A stretch of DNA of 64,000 nt, taken from Beroe forskalii (lineage: Eukaryota > Ctenophora > Nuda > Beroida > Beroidae). The notes beneath the pieces were generated by a model, which did not search any database, had not been told where the DNA came from, and saw only the letters and a program-made list of their open reading frames with translations. Below are positions 1-10,395 of this stretch, piece after piece; position 1 is the stretch's first letter; the number at the start of each line of letters is the position of its first letter. Where the stretch lies: assembly GCA_011033025.1 (NCBI GenBank), contig WFMF01000405.1, positions 1 to 64,000 of the forward strand, written 5' to 3'. A program made the translations under genes and the position numbers.

Positions 1-540
1 GCCTATTCACACCTAGTGAGCTATCACACTCCTAAGTGGCCATCCACTCTTAGTATCCACCCCTAAGAAGCCTACATCTAATAGCTATCACACCCTAGGT
101 TTGGCCTTACACCTCTAATTTAGTTCTTCACACCCTGGGTAAGCCTATCACCCTGTAACCATCAACCCATTATTAGTAGCTTATTGCACGCTATTAGCCT
201 TTCCACCCCTGAGTAAGCTTAATAAACCTGTGTCAATCACACTCCATAGTAATTAAAGCTATCACACCCCTGAGTCAGCCTATCCACTTCCAAGATAGCC
301 AAATGTAATTCAAATTCCAAATTCATTACCTTACTGTAAGTAGTTTATCACTCCCTAAGTAAGCCTATCACACCCTAGTAAGCCTCTCACACCCTAAGAG
401 TTTCACACTTTCTAAGTAGTAACCCTTCCACTCCCTCAGCTACCTATCACACTCCTGAGTACCCTCACCCCCACTCTAAGGAGCTACTCTGGCAGCCTAT
501 CTTGCCCGGGAGTTAGCCTATCACACCCTAAGTATGCCCA
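1..540. repeat. degenerate ~20-bp satellite
   Basis: Loose tandem copies of a unit close to CCTATCACACCCTAAGTA fill this stretch from the window edge. Copies vary in length and sequence, so this looks like old satellite. Each unit holds a CCCTAA-like hexamer, but the array is not a true telomere array. No gene is seen. Confidence 0.8.
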
Positions 541-559
541 TTTGGTTATTGGGACGACC

Positions 560-936
560 GTGGCCAGTTATCCGCCCAGTTTTCGCGGTGGCCAGTACCA
601 GCCAGTATCGCGCAGTAGCTACCCATCGCCACGCCACGGGCCGCGGCCGTAGCACGCCAGTACGCGAACGGTTGCCAGTATCCCGCCAGTTGATATAGCC
701 AGTTCAGATCGCTTATGGCCGTCCGGTTTTAAAGTATTTCCCCCGGGACAGCGATACGCTGATACGGCGTGAAAAGGCGCGATACTGGCGTGTACTGGCG
801 TGTACTCGATAACGGCGTGAGGTAGGCCTGATACTGGCGCGATACTGGGCGTGGTACTACCTGATACTGGTACTTGGTGTGATACTGGCCTGATACTGGC
901 GCGGTACTTGCGCGTGATACTGGCGCGATACTGGCC
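560..936. mobile_element. foldback element with tandem sub-repeats in both arms
   Basis: The left arm (about 560-715) holds repeated GCCAGTATCGCGC-type units. The right arm (about 752-936) holds the reverse complement, GCGCGATACTGGC, several times. The arms flank a short GC-rich centre near 730. Inverted arms made of short tandem sub-repeats are typical of foldback transposons. No coding frame and no clear target-site duplication were found. Confidence 0.65.
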
Positions 937-1058
937 TTTACGGATTGCTCAATTTTTCCCTATCTGTTAACCAGATCTGTATACTATATTCAAGCTCATC
1001 TGAACAATTTGGAACAAACTGAGTGATTTTATTTCAATTTTGCAATATTTTAAGGCTT

Positions 1059-1160
1059 TTTTGGCAAACTTTGGCAAACTATGGCAAACTTTGGCAAACA
1101 CTTTTTTTGGCAAACTCAAAAATTTAGGGATTAATTTGCCAAAGTTTGCCAAAGTTTGCC
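1059..1160. repeat. small inverted repeat built from TTTGGCAAAC units
   Basis: Four to five copies of TTTGGCAAAC face two to three copies of GCCAAAGTTT across a short AT-rich centre, so the segment can fold into one hairpin. It has the same design as the element at 560-936 with a different unit. Confidence 0.75.
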
Positions 1161-1710
1161 TTACCCCCCCCCCCACACAACATGAGAAATGTTAAATGTG
1201 TCTTATATGAAGACAAACTAACAGACTCACAAACACACAGTTACACACAAAGTGTTATACAAATCACGTGACACATCTCACAGAAAGAGACAACACCTCC
1301 CTCTCTCTCCCCGGTGTTAAAAGCGTTTTGACTGCTAATGTGGCAGTTGCAGCTGCTAATCTTTATTAATAATTCAAAGTGTTCCTGGTTCTGTGTGTGT
1401 ATCAGCGCTATTTAAGACCTGCGTGCAATATTTTTCATTGTATCCTAAAACGGCAGCGTATCCTAAAATATCAGACCAATATCATTGTGCAATGCGCATT
1501 GCGCAAGTTTTACGGTCAACTCGCGCGCGGATTGGCCAATGTCAAATGGACCTCTGGGTAAGCTTACAAACCGTTAATAATAGCGGGTACTATTCCTTGT
1601 ATCACAGGTTGTTCATTGATTGACACCAACAACATCATCAGGTCACATGATAAAGTAGCAAAGCGCGAGACGTTGAAAAAAGAAGCATGAAATTAAGCGA
1701 ATAATACCCG
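1161..1710. other. no gene seen
   Basis: Mixed-composition sequence with a C-run near 1164. Positions about 1533-1560 share TGTCAAATGGACCT and GGGTAAGCT with 10708-10740, probably a short dispersed repeat. The two overlapping plus-strand open frames at 1379-1623 have no recognisable domain. Confidence 0.5.
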
Positions 1711-2179
1711 GTGCAGTGTGCAGTGGTGCAGTGGCGCAGTGTGCAGTGGTACAGTGTGCAGTGTGTAGTGGTGCAGTGGTGCAGTGTGTAGTGGTGCAGT
1801 GGTGCAGTGGTGCAGTGTGCAGTGGTGCAAGGTGCAGTGTGCAGTGGTGCAGTGGTGCAGTGTACAGTGGTGCAGTGCAGTGGTGCAGAGTGCAGTGGTG
1901 CAGTTGTGCAGTGGTGCAGAGTGCAGTGGTGCAGAGTGCAGTGGTGCAGTGGTGCAGAGTGCAGTGGTGCAGTGGTGCAGTGTGCAGTGGTGCAGTGTGC
2001 AGTGGTGCAGTGTGCAGTGGTGCAGTGTGTAGTGGTGCAGTGGTGCAGTGTGCAGTGGTGCAGTGGTGCAGTGTGCAGTGGTGCAGTGTGTAGTGTGCAG
2101 TGCGCAGTGGTGCAGTGTGCAGTGGTGCAGTGGTGTAGTGTGCAGTGGTGCAGTGCGCAGTGGTGCAGTGTGCAGTGTG
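1711..2179. repeat. GTGCAGTG-type minisatellite
   Basis: Alternating GTGCAGTG and GTGCAGTGT pieces run for about 470 bp. Open frames on both strands are Cys/Val/Gln- or His/Thr-rich by-products of the repeat and are not taken as genes. Confidence 0.95.
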
Positions 2180-2684
2180 TATTCGTTGCCGACTTCGTTA
2201 CAGAATGTGCAATGAAAGATGGGCGAGTGGAGAGCACCAGGCATATCAGCTGTTAGCTCTATTAGTGTGTCTACTGGTATCTGTAATGCGTCAATGTCAC
2301 AGCTCAGAGTAGGAAGATTATGACTTGCGGGCAGGGTCAAGAAAACGTGAACCTATCTAATAATTCATTGCGGGCCGAGTATTTTTACCTACTAACCACA
2401 GTACATTTAAAGTGCTGTACTCTGATACTCTGATCAATCCATGCCTCTATACTTAATAGGAGAAAAATAATAATGAAGAAAGGTATTCATTATCATGCTC
2501 ATACGATGCTCATACCAAGCTCGTAAGTATATAAAACCTGTAAGAGTAGGAGCGACATTTCAGCGACAAGTAGTAAGAGAAAGCGTCAATTTGTAGCAGA
2601 GGGCTAGAGAGAACTTTATACTGGCCGGGTCTTTTCATCAGATGGAGGTTGTGTAACTAGCAACGGGCGGGCAGGTTTCTTTAT
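2180..2684. other. no gene seen
   Basis: Unique-looking sequence between the minisatellite and the nested element cluster. No domain, RNA gene or repeat was recognised. Confidence 0.4.
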
Positions 2685-3062
2685 CAGGGGGCTGGCAAGC
2701 CCCCCGCGGCGGTTTGCGAGCCCGAGGGCCCGAAGGGCCCGAGGGCGAGCTTTGGACGGCGAACCTTACTGGGCGAGGGCCGAAGGCCCGAGCGCGAGCC
2801 CGAGGACCCGAAGGGTCCGAGGGTGAGCATTGGACTGCGGACCTAACAGTGCGAGGGCCGAAGGCCCGAGCCGCGAGCCCGAGGACCCGAAGGGTCCGAG
2901 GGCGAGCATTAGACGGCGAACCTAACTGAGCGAGGGCCGAAGGCCCGAGCGCGAGCCCGAGGACCCGAAGGGTCCGAGGGCGAGCATTGGACGGCGATCC
3001 TAACATTATACGAGCCCCCGAGCATCGGGAGTGAGTTTAGGTAACTTTGCTTGCCAGCCCCC
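2685..3062 (+). mobile_element. family A GC-rich element, copy 1
   Basis: The ends are inverted: AGGGGGCTGGCAAGC on the left and GCTTGCCAGCCCCC on the right. Between them are three to four tandem units of about 80 bp built from the palindromes CGAGGGCCGAAGGCCCGAG and CGAGGACCCGAAGGGTCCGAG. Overlapping open frames are shadows of this repeat. Copies 2 and 3 lie at 3276-3578 and 4844-5141. Confidence 0.75.
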
Positions 3063-3270
3063 AACTATATGTTTTCATGGATTGGACATATTTCACGTTA
3101 AAATTTGAGGAAGTTCCCGTTGCCGAAATCGCACTAAAATTTGAACATCACATGTTTAGAGGTCAAAGGTGCAACTGTCAAAATTTCAGATCGATTGATT
3201 AAAATGGCCGAGTTATTACAACTTGAATTTTGCCAAAATCGAGGGTGTTCTTGTTAAATTGCCATATATA
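3063..3270 (+). repeat. module B, copy 1
   Basis: Non-coding AT-richer block running from CTATATGTTTTCATGGATT to a segment ending in TTGTTAAATTG. It directly follows family A copy 1 and recurs at 3579-3795 and, reversed, at 4632-4843. It probably belongs to the same composite element as family A. Confidence 0.7.
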
Positions 3271-3275
3271 TAGAT

Positions 3276-3578
3276 CAGGGGCTGGCAAGCCCCCGCGGTG
3301 GTTTTCAGGAGCCCGAGGCCCGAAGGGCCCGAGGGCGAGCATTGAACGGCGGTCCAAACAGTGCGAGGGCCGTAGGCCCGAGCTGCGAGCCTCCGAGGAC
3401 CCGAAGGGTCCGAGGGCGAGCATTGGACGGCGGACCTAATAGCAGCGAGGGCCGAAGGCCTGAGCGCGAGCCTGAGGACCCGAAGGGTCCGAGGGCGAGC
3501 ATTGGACGGCTATTCTAACAGTACACGAGCCTCCGAGCATCAGGAGTGAGTTTTCTTAACTTTGCTTGCCAGCCCCCA
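3276..3578 (+). mobile_element. family A GC-rich element, copy 2
   Basis: It has the same inverted ends (AGGGGCTGGCAAGC / CTTGCCAGCCCCC) and the same internal palindromic units as copy 1, with about one unit fewer. Module B follows it. Confidence 0.75.
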
Positions 3579-3795
3579 ACTATATGTTTTCATGGATTCA
3601 CCATATTTCACGTTAAAATTTGAGCAAGTTCCCGTTGCCAAAATCGCACTAAAATTTGAACATCACATGTTTAGGGGTCAAAGGTGCAACTGTCAAAATT
3701 TCAGGTCAATCAGATGAAAAATGACCGAGTTATTACAACTTGAATATTGCCAAAATCGAGGTGTTAACTTTATGTTAAATTGGGTTACGACCATA
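3579..3795 (+). repeat. module B, copy 2
   Basis: Near-identical to 3063-3270. It ends in GGGTTACGACCATATATAC, next to a palindromic element (family D). Confidence 0.7.
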
Positions 3796-4092
3796 TATAC
3801 ATACAGTAAAGAACGCTTTAAAACCCAAAACCAAAAAAGGATTTTGGTTTTGATGGAAAATATGCGGTTTTTCTTTACCGTAAACCCATGATATGAGAAA
3901 GAACGCGACGGTTAAAACCGCTGCAACGTCACTTATAAAACATACAGCATTCACGTAACTTTGATGCATCAAAAAGTGCCGTTGCGGCAGTTTTAACCGT
4001 CCCGTTCTTTCCTCATATCAGCGGGTTTTACAGTAAAGAACGCCTTAAAACCGCCGCGGACCATCACAACCAAATTTTTGGTTTTGGGAATC
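3796..4092. mobile_element. family D long palindromic MITE, copy 1 (diverged)
   Basis: The inner arms are ATATGAGAAAGAACGCGACG and its reverse complement. The outer arms are GTTTTACAGTAAAGAACGC-like and its complement. The left outer arm is rearranged relative to the copies at 5775-6061 and 6718-6997. No coding capacity. Confidence 0.75.
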
Positions 4093-4114
4093 CCTTTTTT
4101 CTGTGCCAGCTTTC

Positions 4115-4592
4115 ACAAGATTTAGCCAGTTTGATTTTTTCACATGTCAAAGTGCTGAGCTGAACCCATTTCAACGACAACAATATCTCAATGGAGGTGA
4201 GGACTCGCCACAAGATTTGAACTTTTGAACAATCGCAAATATCTCAATGATGCCGAGGAGCCCGGAACTTTTTGACCACATCGTTGGAAAGTACATTAAA
4301 TTTCCTTTCTGCGCTAACAGGAGCATTTTTTTCTATCTCGAAAGCTTCATACCGAAAATTGCGTTGAAAAACGCCTATTTTTGGGAAAATTGACATTTGA
4401 AATTCTTAGTTTTGTGACGTTATGACGTCATTATCATGACGTAAAATAGTTTTTAAGGTCACTAACTGCAAGTTCTATCTTTCTACTTACAACGCTGGGT
4501 CGATGAGCTCTGTATCTTTTATGGTTCCCGAGATATCGCCGTTTAAATAGGGTATACTTATCGCACTAAAGCGTCATCTCTCGTATATGTAT
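4115..4592 (-). repeat. module C, copy 1 (reversed)
   Basis: This is the reverse complement of the blocks at 5155-5770 and 6088-6715. Landmarks are GATATCTCGGGAACCATAAA, repeated TGACGTCAT motifs and GCGTTTTTCAACGCAATTTT. Minus-strand open frames in these blocks are conserved only as DNA repeat and show no protein domain. Confidence 0.75.
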
Positions 4593-4631
4593 ATACCTCT
4601 ATATATCTATATATATATGTATGTATATATA
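4593..4631. repeat. TA-rich microsatellite
   Basis: A run of TATATG/TATATA units separates module C from the reversed module B. Confidence 0.7.
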
Positions 4632-4843
4632 TGGTCGTAAACCCAATTTAACAAGAACACCCTCGATTTTGACAATATTCAAGTTGTAATAACTCGGTCA
4701 TTTTTCATCCGATTGACCTGAAATTTTGACAGTTGCACCTTTGACCCCCTAAACATGTGATGTTCAACTTTTAGTGCGATTTCGGCAACGGAACTTGCTC
4801 AAATTTCAACGTGAAATATGGTGAATCCATGAAAACATATAGT
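4632..4843 (-). repeat. module B, copy 3 (reversed)
   Basis: Reverse complement of 3579-3795. It lies next to the reversed family A copy, so A and B moved or were duplicated as one unit. Confidence 0.75.
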
Positions 4844-5141
4844 TGGGGGCTGCGCTAAAGTTAAGAAAACTCACTCCCCGATGCTCGGAGGCTCGTGTGT
4901 ACTGTTAGAATAGCCGTCAATACTCTCGGACCCTTCGGGTCCTGGTCTGGCTCCTTACTGGGCCTTCGGCCCTCGCACTGTTAGGTCCGTTGTCCTCGCC
5001 CTCGGACCCTTCGGGTCCTTCGGGTCCTGCTGGCTCGGGCCTTCGGCCCTCGCATTGGTTTGGACCGCCGTTCAATGCTCGCCCTCGGGCCCTTCGGGCC
5101 CTCGGGCTCGCAAACCGCCGCGGGGGGCTTGCCAGCCCCCT
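4844..5141 (-). mobile_element. family A GC-rich element, copy 3 (reversed)
   Basis: Reverse complement of copies 1 and 2, ending in GGGGGGCTTGCCAGCCCCCT. Internal palindromic units are partly lost or shortened. Confidence 0.75.
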
Positions 5142-5154
5142 GATATACATGTAC

Positions 5155-5770
5155 GAGAGATGACGCTTTAGTGCGAGAAGTATACCCTATTTAAACGGCG
5201 ATATCTCGGGAACCATAAAAGATACAGAGCTCATCGACCCAGCGTTGAGAAGTAGAAACATAGAACCTGCAGTTAGTGACCTTAAAAACTATTCTACGTC
5301 ATGATAATGACGTCATAATGACGTCACAAAACTAAGAATTTTTAATGTCGATTTTCCCAAAAATAGGCGTTTTTCAACGCAATTTTTCGGTATGAAGCTT
5401 TCGAGATAGGAAAAAAATGCCCTGTTAGCGCAGAAAGGAAATTTAATGTATTTCCAAAGATGTGGTCAAAAGTTCCGGGCTCTACGGCATCATTGAGATA
5501 TTTGCGATTGTTCGAAGCACTTTGACACGAAAAAATTCCAAAAACTGGCAAATCTTGTGAAGCTTGTGGAGAGAGAACGGGACCACCCCCAGAACTTCAT
5601 CTTTGATATGTTGTCGGTCATAGTCCCAACTGTGTAAATGAATGGGTCTCAGATAGCTCATCTAATTTTATGACGTAATTGTGACGTCATCAGTAATGCT
5701 AGGTAACGCGAATTTTTACGCGTGATTTGACGCCAAATTTCATTATCTCGGCACAGAAAAAGGGTGATAT
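5155..5770 (+). repeat. module C, copy 2
   Basis: Full-looking copy from GATGACGCTTTAGTGCGAG to the edge of the palindromic element at 5775. It contains CRE-like TGACGTCA motifs near 5300 and 5680, but no evidence that they act in transcription. Confidence 0.8.
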
Positions 5771-5774
5771 TTTT

Positions 5775-6061
5775 TTCCCAAAACCAAAAAGGATTTGGTT
5801 GTGATGGTCCGCAGCGGTTTTAAGGCGTTCTTTACTGTAAAACCCATGATATGAGAAAGAACGCGACGGTTAAAACTGCCGCAACGGCACTTTTTTGATG
5901 CATTAAAACATTAAAGTTACGTGAATGCTGTATGTTTTATAAGTGACGTTGCAGCAGTTTTAACCGTCGCGTTCTTTCTCATATCATGGGTTTTACAGTA
6001 AAGAACGCCTTAAAACCGCTGCGGACCATCACAACCAAATCCTTTTTGGTTTTGGGAAAAT
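5775..6061. mobile_element. family D long palindromic MITE, copy 2
   Basis: An almost perfect palindrome of about 285 bp. It opens with CCCAAAACCAAAAAGGATTT, turns at about 5900-5925, and closes with the reverse complement. The inner arm includes AAGAACGCGACGGTTAAAAC and its mirror. No open frame. Confidence 0.9.
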
Positions 6062-6087
6062 AGGTATATAGGTATATACATACCAAT

Positions 6088-6715
6088 AGAGAACATTTTT
6101 AAGCGAAAAGTATACCCTCTATACACGGCTATATCTCGGGAACCATAAAAGATGCAGAGCTCATCGACCCAGCGTTGGAAAGTAGAAAGATAGAACTTGT
6201 CAAAAGTGACCTTAAAAATTATTTTACGTCATGATAATGACGTCATAATGACGTCATAATGACGTCACAAAACTAAGAATTTCAAATGTCGATTTTCCCA
6301 AAAATAGGCGTTTTTCAACGCAATTTTTCGGTATGAAGCTTTCCAGTTAGGAAAAAATGCTCCTCCTACCGTAGAAAGGAAATTCAATGCACTTTCTAAA
6401 AATGTGGTCGAAAAGTTCAAGACTCCCCGGAAACATTGAGATATATACGATTGTTTGAAACACTTTGACACGAAAAAATCCCGAAAAATGGCAAAAACGG
6501 TGAAGCTTTCGGAGAGAGAACGGGACCACCCCAGAACTTCATCTTTGGATATGTTGTCGGTCATAGTCCTAATTGTGTTAATGAATGGGTCTCAGATAGC
6601 TTATCTAATTTTATGACGTAATTGTGACGTCATCAGTAATGCTAGGTAACGCGAATTTTGTACGCGCGATTTGACACCAAATTTCAATATCTGGGCACAG
6701 AAAAAGGGTGATATT
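6088..6715 (+). repeat. module C, copy 3
   Basis: Direct repeat of 5155-5770 that again runs straight into a family D palindrome. The direct C-D-C-D order suggests a tandem duplication of a C+D unit. Confidence 0.8.
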
Positions 6716-6717
6716 TT

Positions 6718-6997
6718 TCCCAAAACCAAAAAGGATTTGGTTGTGATGGTCCGCGGCGGTTTTAAAGCGTTCTTTACTGTAAAACCCATGATATGAGGAA
6801 GAACGCGACGGTTAAAACTGCCGCAACGGCACTTTTTTGATGCATTAAAGTTACGTGAATGCTGTATATTTTATAAGTGACGTTGCAGCAGTTTTAACCG
6901 TCGCGTTCTTCCTCATATCATGGGTTTTACACTAAAGAACGCTTTAAAACCGCCGCGGACCATCACAACCAAATCCTTTTTGGTTTTGGGAAAATCT
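6718..6997. mobile_element. family D long palindromic MITE, copy 3
   Basis: Same palindrome as 5775-6061. The loop is shorter, because a short repeated ATTAAA segment present in copy 2 is absent here. Confidence 0.9.
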
Positions 6998-7960
6998 GTA
7001 TATCAAGAATCTTTGTAGAAGTGAAGGAGAACACTAATACGTTGATGGAGTGGTATTTTGTAAAAATCCGACAAATATCAGCAACAACTACTACACTGCT
7101 CACTTGAATAGCTCTGTTGCAAAAACAAATCAGAAGATCAGCTGAAAACGTCCAGTATAGAAAACAAATCAGAAGATCAGCTGAAAACGTCGAGTATAGA
7201 AAACTATTCGCAGACACACTGGAATACGCATATAAATGTGTGACGGTGGAGTTGCACAATGCAAAAGGATGGTCTACCCACGTCACCCTTCCCCTACCTG
7301 ATATGGTAGTAGTTGCTAAATCTGGGGTTGAGTACAGGATATATAGCCCGCGTCATAATGTTATACTGTGTACGTTATAATCTCATGTCGAGGAGAGCGG
7401 GAGGTTAAATGCAGAGTAGCTGGGGAGTGGGGGCGGGTGCGGCAGGAAACACGGTGAGATATTGTATGTGATCAGATATGTACCGTGAGATGGAAAACGT
7501 CATTCTCAGATCCCTGTCTCCGCGGGGTGTTCTGCTAAGGAAGGTGTGTAGGAGAGGAGCAGGAGGAAGTCAAAGCTCAGAAGTGAGAGGTACTCAATAT
7601 GGTGTTTTATGTGACGGCTGTCAAAAATCCAGATTCCTTTTGAGGCAGTCTTTCGGAAGGTTATATTCCGCAGGTTTAGGCAGGATGGCTTAGTGTGTAG
7701 AATTAGGGTCACGTGGTTAGGTAGGAACGCTGATTGGTAGATCCAGAAGTGGCACGTGAGTCACGTGATAAGTACAGCACAGCTTGGCAATCTCTGTCTA
7801 TCAGTCAGTGCTTGGTTTAGCAATTTGAAAGTGCTGCTTTTAGCGATTGGAAAAAGGTTTTGAGTCGAGGAGTTCATTTGTCGAGGAAGTTTATTTCATT
7901 GAACGATTTTTATAAGATTACACCTTTCTAACATTTCCTGTATATGCTCGTACTCAATAC
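6998..7960. other. no supported gene; short 39-bp duplication
   Basis: At about 7117-7200 a 39-bp segment containing AATCAGAAGATCAGCTGAAA is present twice. A plus-strand open frame (7117-7380) reads through it, repeating 13 residues, but lacks an ATG start and any known domain. The rest, including a plus-strand frame at 7478-7693, shows nothing recognisable. Confidence 0.4.
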
Positions 7961-8060
7961 TCATTGTTGAAGTTGAAATGATGAAAGCGTCATCAAATTT
8001 ACGTAAAAGTGGTTGAAGACTTTTCTATATAGCTGTATTGACATATTTTGAACAAGTCGG

Positions 8061-8695
8061 TTGCACATGCATTTTGACGGTCCTAAGTCCATAGGTCCAA
8101 CATTGCCCAGGTGAGGCCTCGGAGCAAAAATAGCGCCAAAAATAGCGAAGCAGAAATCACCGGGGATTTTTGTTCTGATGGCCAAAAAAATTTTTTTGGT
8201 CAAAAACGATTAACATAAGTGTGAAAGTAAGTTTCAAAGCGATTCTGAGAATTTCATGCAGAAATATTGAAAAATGGCGAAGGAGTAGAGAAAAGTGTAA
8301 AGTCCACTTGGGCAAAAGCGCAAACTGAGATATAAGCGATTTAGCGGATTTTTGAAGGTTTTTATGGGCTAAAATGGCCAAATAAGTTCCAATTCACTTA
8401 TAAATTGGTTTGCCCATCATTTTTCACCTGAATGATAGGCAAAATAGTTTGAAGCTCTTCTCTCACAAAATATGACTATAATTGACATCTTTAGGCCCAA
8501 AAAAGGCCAATTTCCACTTCGGCGCACGCTCTTCGCATGACTATAACTCTGTCATTTTTCATCTAATTTTGACATACAAATATAAAGCTAAGCTCAATCT
8601 CCTTCGATTTTCGGAGGCCATTTTTGCTCTGAGGACTCACATGGACAATGTTGGACCTATGGACTCAAGATCAACGTCAAAATTTTTTGTACACG
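8061..8695. mobile_element. inverted-repeat (foldback-like) element
   Basis: The left arm (8061-8135) contains GTCCATAGGTCCAACATTG and GCCTCGGAGCAAAAATAGCG. The right arm (about 8601-8695) carries the near reverse complement, in the same order from the outside in. Arms are about 75-95 bp with a spacer of about 465 bp. The spacer holds no recognised protein. Confidence 0.75.
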
Positions 8696-9261
8696 CTCTG
8701 GTCATCCTGGCCAGCTCATATCTCAAATTCGTGTTTTCCAAATATGAGCTTGAGGGGTGAACCCCTCACCCCCTTAAAAACAACAACAATGCATAAACAA
8801 ACGTAACAGAAACAGCACTTTACGAGCTGCTCTTCATTGTACGTGCGCAAATATCCAATCTCCATAGCAATGGCACCTATAGCCTTCTTTTTTCTAGGTT
8901 ATTTCTTCGTGAGCTCAAGCTAGAATAATAGGGAATTGTATACATACAAAACCACGATTTGCGATTTTATATTTAAGAGATGAAACCTCTCGGTTCACTC
9001 ATTCTGAATAATGTACAGGAAATTATGTTGCGAATTAAAGGAGCTACGGAAGCCCGATTTCTACTTTCGCAGCTTCTGGGACGACAAAAGTATGGATTAC
9101 ACTTTAAAGTTCAGACCGTCAAAAGTTAATATTAAGACCCTTTCATAGGCTGATATGAACATATAATTTTTGTGTACATATTATATACAGTGTACATTAA
9201 ACAGTTGTTGAATGAATCACTAGAGAATCAAAATGATGTACAATTTACATTGTTCATACAC
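8696..9261. other. no gene seen
   Basis: AT-rich sequence between two repeat elements. No domain, RNA gene or tandem repeat was noticed. Confidence 0.4.
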
Positions 9262-9441
9262 GCATTATGGATTGTGTAACAGGAGTCGAGATGCAACTCT
9301 ATGATAAGCTAATATATCACTTTGTAATTCACCCTGCCTGTAGTCACACATACAAACTCGGTGATCTGAAAATGAGCGGGGCGAGCGGGGCTTGAACCCA
9401 CAACCTTCTGATATCTCGTTATCTCGTTGAACGAGATAGGT
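9262..9441 (-). mobile_element. truncated tRNA-derived SINE
   Basis: On the minus strand, GGTTGTGGGTTCAAGCCCCG matches a Pol III box B / T-arm, preceded by an anticodon-arm-like stretch. A non-tRNA tail follows, down to about 9262. The box A half is missing and is replaced by GTTCAACGAGATAACGAGAT. It is therefore a SINE piece rather than a working tRNA gene. Confidence 0.45.
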
Positions 9442-9454
9442 ATATGTACCAAGA

Positions 9455-10395
9455 GTGCCCGGGGGGGGCTCAAGCACTAAATGGTTGGAACACATGCCCA
9501 CTAAGTGGGATTTTTGAGAATTTTCAAAAGACCCACCCACCCTATCCCACTTAGTGTCCTGTAGTAAATGATTCTGCCAACAAAAATTATGGTACCCACC
9601 CTTTTTTGTCCACTTAGGCATTCAAATTCTATTTTAACTCAGCTTTCTTTAGTTTTGGATGACCATCAAACAGCATCAATTAATTAAATAGTGGTTCTAT
9701 TTGTTAAATTCATACTGTCTTTTGTAAATTGCACCCGACAATAATCATCGATAAATTGCCATTGGTTTGCAATGTGCTGTATGTAGGTATTTGATTTTGA
9801 AGATCATCTGCATGTAGGGTCATCGAAAACTGAAAATGGCATGGCAATGTTAGATACTGTTTAAATATCGAATTGGATAATTATGTTGTACTGTACAGTA
9901 AAAACTAAATTGTAATGACAGAAGAAACTCATATAGTAGAGAAATAATTTAAAGAGAGTCTCTAAGATGTTATTGCCTATTTGGATCTTGACACACGTAC
10001 TTGTGTAAAAAAACAGTGTGGAGAGCAGGTAGATTGTATTTCAACTCTGAAGCTATGATACTATGACAGAGAGAGAGAAAATATTCGGCTTCAACATATC
10101 AAAACTGGTCATTGTACAATACATATAACAACAAATTTTCACCATATTTCCAAACAAAAATTTTAAAAAATTGAAAGAAGTGTGAAAATTAAAAAATTAA
10201 TAAAATCAGTAATTTTCATCAAAATTTCTGGAATTTGACTAGTTAGTGCAAAAATTCCCGGCAGTCACTGCTAATTTTTGTGAAGAGAATCCACCCAATT
10301 AGTGCAGGTGCACTAAGTGGTCCTCACGTGGTCCAAACCACCCACCCACCAGCATGTGTTCCACCCACTTACTGCTGAGCCCCCCCCGGAGTGCC
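9455..10395. mobile_element. non-autonomous DNA transposon with ~50-bp TIRs
   Basis: The left end has CCGGGGGGGGCTCA followed by GGTTGGAACACATG. The right end is the reverse complement, CATGTGTTCCACCCACTTAC with GAGCCCCCCCCGG. Subterminal CCCACTAAGTGGG and CACTAAGTGG motifs repeat in both halves. The interior is AT-rich and non-coding, so any movement would need a transposase in trans. Confidence 0.7.

Noticed and set aside
1638-2340. His/Thr- or Cys/Val-rich proteins on both strands
   Set aside because: They are translations of the GTGCAGTG minisatellite with no conserved non-repeat domain.
9381-9441. Functional tRNA gene
   Set aside because: Only the box B/T-arm half is tRNA-like; box A and the acceptor pairing are missing.
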